From NCBI RefSeq assembly GCF_947242115.1, contig NC_074728.1, positions 15,261,542-15,325,541 on the forward strand: DNA of 64,000 bases. Reading direction: 5' to 3'. A model generated the notes under the pieces. It did not search any database and was not told the origin of the DNA. It saw only the letters and a program-made list of their open reading frames with translations. This stretch comes from Biomphalaria glabrata. Its lineage: Eukaryota > Mollusca > Gastropoda > Planorbidae. This document shows positions 1 through 10,147 of the stretch, piece by piece (the first letter of the stretch is position 1; every line of letters begins with the position of its first letter). The position numbers and the translations under genes were made by a program.

Positions 1-1160
1 TCAAACTTTCAAATTTGGGCCTATACTGCCTATATACATTAAACATAAATGAATAACAGCACCAGGGACCAAGTTTTTAAGAGAGACACCACCGCCTAGC
101 GATAACGCACCAAGCGAAACTAACCTCTAGACCAGGGGTCTTCAACCTTTTTTGGCCTACCGCCCCCTTTTCGAATTTTTTTTTTTAAAAATCCGCCAGC
201 GCCCCCCTCTAAGAAAAACAGTTATAAAGAAGCGCGAGAAGGCAAATTTGAACAAAATATCATCTATCTATTAATTAGTATGCTGTCAATAACACTTATC
301 CCGCTTGGGAGACGACCGCATGCCAAAGGCGATTGTTGTGAACTCCTTGGCCTATGTCTGACGAGCTTTAAGGAGGACTGAGTTACAGAGGTGCCCCCCT
401 ACCCCGTGAGCGCTATAAAGATTTATTCAGGCATTCAGGCGCCATTTCGCTCTCACTGGCATAGAGGAAAGTAACTGGCAGCATTCTCTGGCAGCAGATA
501 GCCTCTGAGAGAAACAATTCGAGAGCTCTTACAAAAACTGCGGGACAAACATTTGATATTCAAAGAAAAGCCAGCATACAACGGCTTTGTCTGCATACAA
601 ATTCGGGAAAATATGTAGATCGCAGTTGTGTTTGCATAGTTATGTGAAACACTGGACTCAGCCGTAATCTTCGGAATTAAAGGCAAAAACAGCCAATATT
701 ATCATTATGCAAAAATTGTGTCAAATAATTTACAGTTATTACACACAAAAATTAATTGTAAAGACTTTCTTTCAAATCCTAAGAAAAGTCTCCGTTAAAA
801 TTTTTGAATATTAGGGCCTACTGTTTTTAGGTTTAATTGTAAATTTAGCTTTATATTTTAATATAAATATTATTATTGCAGAATTCACTACAAAATGAAA
901 TTAAGCTAATGGGAACCTTATGTCCCCTGCGGTCTGACAATATTAGAAATTTCCAGCTTTAATTTAGCCAAAGCGAGGCGAAGGTCTCCTCTAGTGGCTA
1001 CATCCAGTCTATTTCTTTGCTTATTCATTAACTTTGTTATGCACTAAATCTATGTTAACAATGTATGTTTACTGAAAAGCTAAAACATAAGCCAATTTCG
1101 ACAACAGTTTTGGAATTTTACTGAAACATTTAAATGCAGCCACATCTCTGTTGTGCCTCC

Positions 1161-1334
1161 TGGGACGTAGCTAGGAATTTCCATCGTTTGGAGGGCCAGG
1201 GGGCTTGACATCTTTGGGGGCCGCTGCATTTTGCGTAATATTTAATTTAATTAATTAAAAAAGCACTCCCTTAAATGGGGGCCCCGTGGATTTTCAAATT
1301 TCCCCCCTCCCCCCCACCCTAGCTACGCCACTGT
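1161..1334. mobile_element. Nested 174 bp hAT-like MITE
   Basis: It starts TGGGACGTAGCTAGG and ends CTAGCTACGCCACTGT, so the ends are near-inverted repeats. It is flanked by the 8 bp duplication GTGCCTCC (1153-1160 and 1335-1342). The sister hAT copy at 48699-52155 has the site empty near 51400. The termini resemble those of the hAT at 6869-9292, which could have supplied the transposase family. Confidence 0.8.
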
Positions 1335-2460
1335 GTGCCTCCTATGTTTACATTCTTTTTACTGAAGACATAGTTTTGTAAATCTATTTTTTCATGCAAA
1401 TCAATTTGAACGTCAGAAACAGATGTTTAATAATTGTCATTTATATTTTTTTTTCTAAATTTTAGAAGCGAATCTTAATTTCTTCATAGAGCATTGTTAC
1501 GTGAATTGCATAGATATCGGTGTCCTTGGGCAGTAATTCATTAGTTAACAAACAAATTATGTGAGATTGTAAAACTCTTTAAAATAGATTTAATTCCTCA
1601 ATAAAAGAGAAAATGATATTATCAATAAAAGTCAATTTCTTTCCTAGCAATCAGAGGTTGGTTTCATTCATTTGTTTTAGATGCCTACCATGTAAAACAA
1701 TTTTTTAGCCTGCTTTAAGTCATCGCCAAACGTTGAATCTTCCCGTTTCTCAAAAAAAAAAAAAAATTATTTAAGAGCTTAACAATTAATAAACCCCTTT
1801 CGAAATCCAGCGAACTTCATTTTACAACAAGAGTCTAACACCTTTTTCATCATTTGTTTCACAAAACTGTTGAAAGATGCGCTTATTTTCGGCATGGGTT
1901 TGAATTTTATTTAGGCCTACAGTTTTATAATTAGATTCCAATAGAAATGAAATTGCGGGCTAAACTTTTCTTGTGTATCATAACTCACAATGTGAATAGT
2001 GAATAGATTTGTTCTTTATTCTATATTACCTATAAAGTCATTGTAGCGTCCAACCACTGATGGTTTCCTATATGTCCTCATAAGCTACATAATTAGAAAA
2101 TTTTGAAATAATATTTCAATTCTAACAGAAAAAAGTCTTCTTGTGTTACATATGTTTTAAAATAAATTTAGTTTTAATCAATTTTTCAACAATATCATAT
2201 GAATTTTTAAAAAACTATGCATTTTTCTAAAAAGCCATTAAAACATATCCTGCTTTGCTGTTTTTTGTTTTTAAAATTGTTTTAATTGTAGATTTTTATA
2301 ATTGTTCATGAATATTCTTAACTTATTTTTGGATATTGCTATATGTTCGTGAAGCCGACTTGGTTTCATAACCTCATCTGAAAATGCCATCAAAGTAGAA
2401 CTTATTTTTTTTCTAGTGGCAATTCACTAAATCTCAAGGAAATATTACATGACATTCCAG

Positions 2461-2912
2461 CAGGGGTGGACTGGGAATTAAAATCGGCTCGGGCATTTCT
2501 ATACAACCCAGCCCACAAAAAGTATATCATATGATGGGCATCCAATTTTAGGTCTCCCTGTCCTCAAAATCATTACATTAAGTTGTAAAATGTATCGATA
2601 ACTAAAAGCATGGATAAAGTGAACATTATATCTTTATAAGAAATACAGGTCTTATGTAAAGTTTTAGTCACTAAGTATATAGGCCCTAAAATAATGAAGC
2701 CTACTAGTAGCACTGTCTACGGATGTAGGCTATTACATTTTTTCGGATAATGTGTTAGATTTAATTAGCTTAGAGGGCCTCTTTTTACAAGGGATATTAT
2801 AAAATATTTATAAAATCTTCTATATGAAGCCATTTAGGTTGCCCTACCGGCCCATTTGGGTACCGGCCCACCGGGCATTTGCCCGAATGCCCATATAGCC
2901 AGTCCGCCCCTG
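2461..2912. mobile_element. Nested 452 bp hAT-like MITE
   Basis: The termini are CAGGGGTGGACTGG and CCAGTCCGCCCCTG, an inverted repeat with one mismatch. The 8 bp flanks are CATTCCAG (2453-2460) and CATACCAG (2913-2920), one mismatch. It is absent from the corresponding place in the inverted sister hAT (around 48930), so it arrived after the two hAT copies separated. No coding content. Confidence 0.8.
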
Positions 2913-3779
2913 CATACCAGTGAGTTTTCGTAACAACATTTTATCAATGTTTTTTGTTTTTAAAAAGTTAAATTATTCTATTAAATGTTACCTTATATGT
3001 TTTTTGCAATTAAATTTTACATATCAATATATTAACATATGTAGATAAAATAAACTATAAGCTAAAAGGCGTATTACCTACTTTGTTGATCAAATCTTAA
3101 ACGTTTATACGCGAAATATTCAAGGACAATAGATACTCTCCGATCATAACAAGAGTAAGAATTTAAAAATAGAAAATGGGATTCCCGAACTCAATTTCTA
3201 ACGCTGTTTCTGTTCTTAAATTAGAAACAAGTTAACTATACTTTGTCTATATTTAGTTTCCCAGCTTTAATGTTGAAGAATTTTTAAATTTGTTTTGTTT
3301 CAGAGCACCTTAAGTTTCTTCTTTCCGCCTTTATGCCCAGCGCCCCCTTACCGCCCCATTTTGTGCCCAGCGCCCCCCTACCGCCCCTTTGGCTCTCAGC
3401 GCCCCCCAAAATCTCGAAAACGCCCCCTAGGGGGCGATATCGCCCCCGTTGAAGACCACTGCTCTAGACCATCGGAATGTCCAAAAAAACATTCTTCTGA
3501 TCCAGAGTCATTTCGCTCGTATGCAAATTACCACCCCAGTGGTCAAAGGTCACAAGCCCCAGCTAGCCCCTCCCCCACCATCCGTTCACTAACAACTTCG
3601 ATAGAGTCGAATCCGGAGTCACAGGTTCGAGCCTCGGTCGGCGCATGCCCTTATTTTCGTAGCGTAGCATTTTAATTCACTACTTTCTCTCTTAAAAACT
3701 TGGTCCCTGGTGCTGTTATTCATTTATGTTTAATATATATGTATGTATCATTTGTTTCAGCACCTAGCTTCAACTCCAA

Positions 3780-4600
3780 GTTTACTATACACTGCCTATA
3801 GTATATATATATATTATATATATATAGAGAGAGAGATTCTAGGTGTCCGAAAAGCATAATGATGAACTACTCTAGAGTCTAGATCTAGTATTTAAACTAT
3901 AAACTATCTAGAACTAGTACTACTAGTAGTATTAATATTATTTATACTATATCTAGTATTTATACTTTATATTTATTATATACAATTATAGATCTAGTCA
4001 ATCTAGATCTAGAATCTAGTTATATAATAATAATTATAGTATAGATCTATAGATTCTAGATCATCTAGATTTATAGAATAGTTAAGAGTAAGACAAGTTT
4101 TGAAGTTAAGATCTAGACTCTATCTTAGTGTCTTAGTATTACAAAAAAATATTACATAAAAATAAAATAGTATCTAGAGTCTACTATCTAGATCATAGTA
4201 GATCTACTCTAGATCTCTAGAATGACTAAGAATGTAAATCAGGCGTTTAGAAACTAGACTAGATACATCTAGATCTCTAGACAGAATCTAGAATCTAATC
4301 TAGATCTATAATTATAGTCTCGACTCTAGAAGACAGAAGATCTAGATCTAGATTATTATCTGATTATGACACATCTATCCAGCCTAAAGCCTAGTAGATC
4401 TAGAGTCTATAAGGTTTACTTAGATCTAGATCTATATTTTTTTCAATTTTCGTTACTTTGTACTTACGTACACACTATAGTGACTAGATTTTCTCCAGAA
4501 TAGATCTATAAAGTCCATGACCTTTTAAATACTACTAACGACATATATGAATATATATAGACGACATATAGAATATAGACTACTAATTTGTTCCTTTTAG
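3780..4600. repeat. TCTAGATC-rich low-complexity tract
   Basis: This stretch has no gene. It is dominated by irregular repeats of tctaga, gatcta and tagatctaga with TA-rich spacers. The same motif recurs at 6300-6730, 9293-9480, 16020-16380, 50380-50470 and 52200-52330, so it is a dispersed simple-sequence family of this genome rather than one array. Confidence 0.8.
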
Positions 4601-6170
4601 AAAATAAAAACACCCCGCTAACCCTGTTACACACAGGCAATGGGTCGCTCTCCAGACCCGATCTAACTTTCATCTCAGCAGATCTAGATTTCTAGATCTA
4701 GATCTAGATTCTAGATGTAGATAACAAAACCTCATTTTCAGTGCTCGAAGATATCGGAAGTGATCACAGCCGCATAGAGATCACTATTCCTCTCTTCTAA
4801 AACCAGTGGTGTAACAACTAAGCTCCCACGTAAATGGAGTTACACCAAGGCTGAGTGATCTGCGTACAGTGGACGAATAGACCGTTGACGAAAAATACGG
4901 CGAGATAACTGCAGCAGTGTTGGGTGCGGCCAAGAAATATGTCCCCCGGACCTATCCCGGCACAGACCCGCCTGGTCAGAAGAATTCTAGTCAGGAAAAG
5001 GGCGCGTAGAAAAGAGTATAAGAAAGATACCCAGGATGGTTGCCTGGTCGTGCGGTTTGCGCGCTGGACTGTCGTTCAGATTTATCGATGGTCCAGGGTT
5101 CAAACCCTGCCCGCTCCCATCCCCCGTCGTCCTGCGGGAGGTTTGGACTAGGAAGTAATTATTTTCAACTCTGAAGGAACATCCGAAACATGTAAAACAT
5201 TTTACAAACAAAAAACATCTATGTAGACAAGCTAGCGGTCTGCACACCCGCTCAACTATTGTCACCCAGTGGAGAATCGGTCTCTATAGCTCAAAAAATG
5301 GCCGACTTGCTGAATAGGTCGACTTCTATAATCAGCAAGTCCGAAAGGAAGTGTCCTACGTTCAAAGCCCTCATTAAAGAACGAAAAAGGCAGGAGAGGG
5401 ATCCAGATGACTTAGCTACTCTGGGCACGTGTTATGCGCCCTTCTGTCGTGCTGAGCTAGATAGAGCGATAGCAAAGTCCCAAAACAGAAAGGCTCCGGG
5501 CCAGATCGGATAACCTCCGAGATGCTAAAACATCTTGAGAAAGGAAGAGACAAACTCCTAGAGTTTATGAATTGAACCTGAGTGGAGTCAACTCTACCCA
5601 GGGCTTGGCGCTTTGCAACCATAGTCCCAATACTTAAGAAAGGCAAAGACGCGACTAGCGTTGAGTCCTACAGACCCATATCCTTGATCTCCACCATTGG
5701 TAAAATTGCTAAGTGGATGGTCAACGAGCGACTCGTGTGGTCCTTCGAGAGTACCGGTAGGCCTATGCTAGCGCCAGGTCATGCCGGCTTTAGGGCAGGC
5801 ATGACCAGGTCAACGTATTTATACAAGAGGTGGCATATGGGTTGCAGAGATCAGAAAGCACATATGCAGTATTTCTAGACCTAAAACCGGCATACGACCG
5901 CGTGTAGAAGCAAGGCCTCTATCTGAAACTTAGAGCCATGGGTGTGCATGGCCGTAACTACCAGTGGGTAAAGGCATTTCTAACAGGGATGAGCACACGA
6001 ACTCTATCCATCACTCCCTAAGCAAGCCGAAATTCCATCAGAATGGCTTACCGCAGGGCTCTGCCCTATCATGCACACTTTTCATGGACTATTTAAACGA
6101 TTTGCCCAGCTCACTGCGGACACGTAAGCTGCTATATGTGGACGACATTGTCCTCTGGTCATTTTAGTCT
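4600..6170 (+). pseudogene. Decayed LINE: endonuclease end plus reverse transcriptase
   Basis: Reading + strand frames in order, 4620-4800 resembles the C-terminal end of an APE-type endonuclease (the DIGSDH stretch near 4750-4770). 5259-5513 is the linker and start of the reverse transcriptase with the KAPG motif. 5582-5878 carries SYRPISLIS and the AGFRAG region. 5964-6167 carries GLPQGSALSCTLF and the catalytic YVDD box. Stops and frameshifts separate these blocks, and a TCTAGATC tract and a SINE interrupt the 5' part. The clade is not certain (I/LOA/Jockey-like). It is truncated at both ends and cannot be active. Confidence 0.8.
5037..5225 (+). repeat. tRNA-derived SINE
   Basis: A tRNA-like head with a plausible A box (ggtcgtgcggtttg, about 5046-5059) and a clear B box (ggttcaaaccc, 5097-5107) is followed by a non-tRNA body (ctgcgggaggtttggacta) and an A-rich tail. 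It lies inside the LINE at 4600-6170 between the endonuclease and reverse transcriptase blocks. No target duplication is obvious. I recall similar SINE bodies from pulmonate snails, which is weak support for the taxon guess. Confidence 0.75.
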
Positions 6171-6860
6171 AAAATACGCATCTATCCATATTCAGGGGAG
6201 ATAATCCTCTCTTTTTTTTTTAACTTTGTCAACAACATGTCGGCCGGTTCATGTATAAAAATAATAAATATCATTACATATTATTATTATATTAATTAAT
6301 ATTTTATGGATCTGAGTATAGATCTAGATCTACTATGATCTAGTCATAGAAAAAAGCTATAATTGTATAATTATTATCTAGAATTTAAATCATTAATTAG
6401 ATCTACTCATTGTGATTGTCACTAAATAAATAATAACTAGATCTATCTAGATCTAGATCTATATTAGTATATATCTAATTAATCACGGTAGATCTAGAAT
6501 TACTAGATTTTACTAGATCATAGTAGATCACTATATAGATGATCAATGAATCACAATGACATTACACTTTTGTGACTTACTCACTAACACATTTACAGAG
6601 ATTACATTATTATCATTATTATACTATAATCATTATAATATTGATTATAATTATTATTATAATTATATTATTAGAATATTAGTCTTATTATTATTATTAG
6701 ATCTAGATCTAATAATAATACTAATATTTATTACTAATAATATCTTTTATTTTTTATCTATCATGAATAATCATGGAATGAATTTATGAATAATGTCAAC
6801 TGTCATGGAATCTAGACTAGTCAAATAACCCTATAGAGGCCCTAGCCCTAGACCCAGATC
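6171..6860. repeat. AT-rich and TCTAGATC-rich stretch without gene
   Basis: It holds tata/attatt runs and tagatctagatct repeats. The open frame over 6556-6789 is a translation of low-complexity DNA and is not a gene. Confidence 0.7.
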
Positions 6861-7667
6861 CTCTAGAGCAGTGGCGTAGCAAGGTACCCGTGGGCCGGGT
6901 TGAAGAAAATGTTGATTGGCCCCCTCCCTCCCCCCCTTCCCCCTCAATATGACAAATTTTCAAAATTTGTGAGACAAAAAAAATCGAGTCATTTGTATGT
7001 ACATTTAATAAGACATTTTAATTCTTTTACTGTATTACAACTTCATGAACACAACCGACAGAATCATTGAAGACCATGTTTAAGTACAGTGAACATAATG
7101 CGCAAGCGGCTGCTTTTGTTTGAACAATGCCAGAAGGTTATTGTAATGTCCGGTCATATTGCCTTGGCCTCACAAGTAATTTAAAAAATGATGGTGATTT
7201 TGTATTTCTTGGAGCATTTGTTCAGCCAATGTTGCTGACTTCTGGTTCTCACAAATATAAAAAATCTACAAGTGATCTTTGATTGCAATTTCTTTGGGTA
7301 TTTTGTTATCGGAGCTCACAAAACAATTTCAGAAAATAAAGTTAATTTAATAAACTTTTAATATTTCTTGAGTGTTGTCAACCATGATAGAGAAAAAATG
7401 GCGCAGATTGGATCTCTTTTTAGTATTTTTTGGTAAAACTGCATAGTCTAACAGGTCTTTTATATCGCTATGAATCTGTGGGGGGTTAGGTAAGAGATTG
7501 TGTTTTTTGTTGTTGTTTTCTTTAGAATTTATGTACTGCTAAGAAATTGTTGTTGTTACTTGAGTCACCTAAACGATACTCTTCACGATGACCTCTAAAT
7601 AAAAGGCTGTTGCATGCTTAAATAAAAAAAATTAACATTTACTATCCATTTCCATCAGTAGGCCTAA

Positions 7668-7810
7668 TTGTCAGCTTCTTCAATATGCTCCTTGTTTGCA
7701 AAGCTTGAAGAGTTGGACAAGTTCACTCACCTTGGAAGCATCATAACAAATGATGGGGATGCCTACCATGATGTAGCGTGCGGAACAGTAAAGGATAGAA
7801 CACCTAACCA
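7668..7810 (+). pseudogene. LINE reverse transcriptase scrap
   Basis: The translation contains FTHLGSIITNDGD, the motif after the catalytic box in LINE reverse transcriptases (compare YLGSTIT at about 58240). It is only about 45 codons and runs into a poly-T stretch at 7818. Confidence 0.65.
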
Positions 7811-7817
7811 AAGAAAT

Positions 7818-8165
7818 TTTTTTTTTTTTTTTTTTTTTTTACGGAAATGTTTTATTCTTGAGGAATAAGAGATTGGCTCTTTACAAAACAATTAGATCAA
7901 TTCATTATAAGACATCAGTTAGGCCAGGTTCACATCTAACTTCACATTTACTTTCACCTATCCTTTGGTCTGCTGGACCGCTGGGACACCTCACAAGATC
8001 TGTTAACCTTTTTTTCTCCATTATTTTCTGTCATTTGTCTTTGATAGAATTTCATTTTGATAATATTAAAACCTGCCTTTTTACCTGCCTAGGTGGACCA
8101 CCTCGGGGTCTGAGTTTTAGTTTGTGTTTCCACACAAACTGTCTTTGTAACCTTGTTTATTTATT
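7818..8165 (+). repeat. Dispersed repeat R, copy 1, with SINE-type tail
   Basis: The same sequence order (poly-T, tacggaaatg, aagagattg, cctttggtctgctgga, tagaatttcat, then a tail ending in tgtgtttccacacaaac and tttgtaaccttg) recurs at 36750-36911 plus 37650-37840. A shorter piece is at 27400-27470. The tail also ends the SINE at 49988-50141. No coding content. Confidence 0.65.
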
Positions 8166-9292
8166 TATTTTTTTTTGTTTTAAACAATTCGGTTGGAAAA
8201 CAAACAACATTGATGCTGTCTCGGAGTATAAATCCGAGACCATCTGAACGACAGTCCAGTGCACATACCATACGACAAGGCAGCCATTCAAGTGAAAGAC
8301 ACTTTTCCATGATAAATTTATGTAATTATTGCTTTATCTAAAAAAAATTTTGTGTAAACCTCTTCCCAACTCAGTCTACGAAGTCAAGATAAGTAGCTCA
8401 AATAGTCAACATCTTTAAGACTTAAACGATTTCATAAGTAACATTTCCTAAGCTTGTTTAATATCTAATATACATTTCTGGAGATAGAAAAAACAACTTA
8501 CTTTTTATTAAAAAAAAAAAAAAAAAAAGCAGAAAGAAGGAAAAACTATCAACGGTTTAATTATAAACAAAGCTTGTCTTCGGGTCCGAAGATTAGTGAA
8601 GTATGCAGTCTTTCCTGTGGCTGCGCGGCCCCAGCTGTGACCTACATATTTTGCCACATTCAGGGCCTAATCATTGTCCGCAGGTGGTCGATTTAGATTT
8701 TCTTTTGGCCGTCTTGCTCTGTCCTTGGCAGCGGATTTTCTTTTGGTTTCAAATGTGTTTAATTAACATAGAGGGGAAATAAACAAAAGAAATAAAAGTT
8801 ATCACCAACACACCATCACACCATTACAATAAACCTGATGAAAGCAGTTCCTTTCATCAAAACCGTCCAAGCGGCTTGTATACAGACTCTAACTAAACAC
8901 ATGGGTTAATATTTTGAAGTTAATAAAGTTTGATATGACGTTAAGAATATTTTAAGGAAATTTTTTAATTTGTTAATTAATTATTATTTTTTTTTACAAA
9001 CTTGCAGTTCTTTTTACCCCACTTTTTTGTCACCCCCAAGGGCAGGTCACAATTGGTCATTAATCACGCGCCATGCAGTGATTTATTTGGACTTAAAAGG
9101 CCCTAAGCTATTTAAGATAAGGGGCCCAATATTAGTTCAGATATAATATTTAACTACTAAATATTTCTTGGGGGCCCTAACCTATAGCTTATGTTGCATA
9201 TAGATAAAAGCTGGTCCCATGTTTGTATGCCATCAGGTATGGGCCCCTAAATGGTCGTGGGCCCCCTTCGCGCCATGGATGCTACGCCAGTG

Positions 9293-9480
9293 CTCTAGAG
9301 TACTCTAGATCTCTAGAGATTATTCTAGATCTTTATTAAATACTAGACTATACTATATTATAATATTACTCAAAAATCTAGATATAGTCTCTACTCTATA
9401 TCTAGATCTAGATTATTCTAGATCTAGCTAGATGATTAGACTCAAATTAGAGTCTAGATCTAGATGTAGTAAGTTAAGTA
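9293..9480. repeat. TCTAGATC-rich tract
   Basis: Dense ctctagat/tctagatct repeats directly abut the right end of the hAT at 6869-9292, whose target duplication CTCTAGAG is itself part of this repeat. Confidence 0.7.
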
Positions 9481-9484
9481 AGTA

Positions 9485-9565
9485 GACGATGAGGACATTA
9501 TTATAGAAACAGGTGACATTTACATCATCTGCCCTATAGATCACTAGGTTTGAAAGGGGAACTTT
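9485..9565 (+). repeat. 3' fragment of a SINE family
   Basis: It matches, on the opposite strand, the 3' end of the longer SINE at 20333-20605. The shared core is acatcatctgccctataga followed by aaaggggaacttta. Confidence 0.7.
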
Positions 9566-9919
9566 ACTTAATGAATATATAAAAAAAAAAACAATTTGTA
9601 ATTTAAAAGTACTTATGGATAATAAAAATTCCTTTTGAAAGATTTAAACTTCAAAAGAGAAAAATTAATTGTATTATTATTTTTTTAGTGCCCAATGATT
9701 TTTTAAATTTGATTACCGGTACTTTCAATAATAAAAACAAGACTATGGCTTGAATATTCATGGTCCATTGATGAATTCGATGGGTGCCACCTCTGGGTTT
9801 CTATGGTAACAGTGTGGTAATACAAACTATCTTTGTAATCTTATATGAATTAGACTTCTGTGTACTTCTCGATGATGACAGATACAACCTTGTAACACTT
9901 TGACTGAAAGTGGGATAAA

Positions 9920-9928
9920 TATAAAAGG
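9920..9928 (+). promoter_or_regulatory. Candidate TATA box of RFK
   Basis: TATAAAAGG lies 129 bp upstream of the RFK start codon in otherwise unremarkable sequence. The position is plausible for a short 5' untranslated leader, but nothing else confirms it; a 5' non-coding exon further upstream is equally possible. Confidence 0.35.
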
Positions 9929-10056
9929 TCTATTTAGTCAATCTGATTATAGACAAGACTAGTATCTCAAGCTTAGCATGGCATGGGTGTGGAAAATAGA
10001 GACATTTATAGATCTACTTATCTAAATCAGTCTTTGCAATTACTCTTTTAGAAAAG

Positions 10057-10147
10057 ATGTCCTCATTTGAATGTTTGCCTTATTATGCTGAAGGAACAGT
10101 TGTTACAGGATTTGGACGTGGAAGTAAAGAACTAGGCATACCAACAG
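10057..10147 (+). CDS. RFK: RFK coding exon 1
   Basis: Encodes residues 1-30 plus the first base of codon 31, ending inside the PTAN motif. The donor is ag|gtagga. Confidence 0.92.

Larger units (their letters stand above)
133..3461. mobile_element. hAT-type DNA transposon, copy 1 (non-coding, 3.3 kb)
   Basis: The ends are imperfect inverted repeats: the left starts CAGGGGTCTTCAAC, and the right, read on the other strand, starts CAGTGGTCTTCAAC. Both continue into C-rich blocks (CGCCCCC). A perfect 8 bp target duplication CTCTAGAC flanks it (125-132 and 3462-3469), as expected for the hAT superfamily. No transposase is recognisable; the short open frames inside have no family resemblance that I can see. 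It carries two younger insertions (1161-1334 and 2461-2912). A second copy of the family lies inverted at 48699-52155. Confidence 0.85.
38..3734. mobile_element. Small inverted-repeat element split by a hAT insertion
   Basis: Positions 38-86 and 3686-3734 are a perfect 49 bp inverted repeat. Without the hAT at 133-3461 and its duplicated target the element would be only about 360 bp. The right-hand part holds a tRNA-like B-box (ggttcgagcctcgg, about 3626-3639), so a SINE-related or MITE-like origin is possible. No coding capacity is seen. The target duplication of this outer element is unclear because both flanks are TA-rich. Confidence 0.6.
6869..9292. mobile_element. hAT-type DNA transposon of a second family, with insertions
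   Basis: It begins CAGTGGCGTAGCAAGG and ends GATGCTACGCCAGTG, an inverted repeat with one mismatch, flanked by a perfect 8 bp duplication CTCTAGAG (6861-6868 and 9293-9300). No transposase is seen. Inside it are a LINE reverse transcriptase scrap (7668-7810) and a dispersed repeat (7818-8165). At 8575-8690 a block resembles internal sequence of the other hAT family (compare 51880-52010), so the two families share some internal DNA. Confidence 0.8.

Noticed and set aside
3295-3675. 126-codon Pro-rich frame
   Set aside because: It runs across the C-rich terminus of a hAT element and out through its target duplication into flanking DNA.
6556-6789. 77-codon Leu/Ile/Asn-rich frame resembling a membrane protein
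   Set aside because: Low-complexity ATT repeats give such frames; no start context, splice sites or family match.
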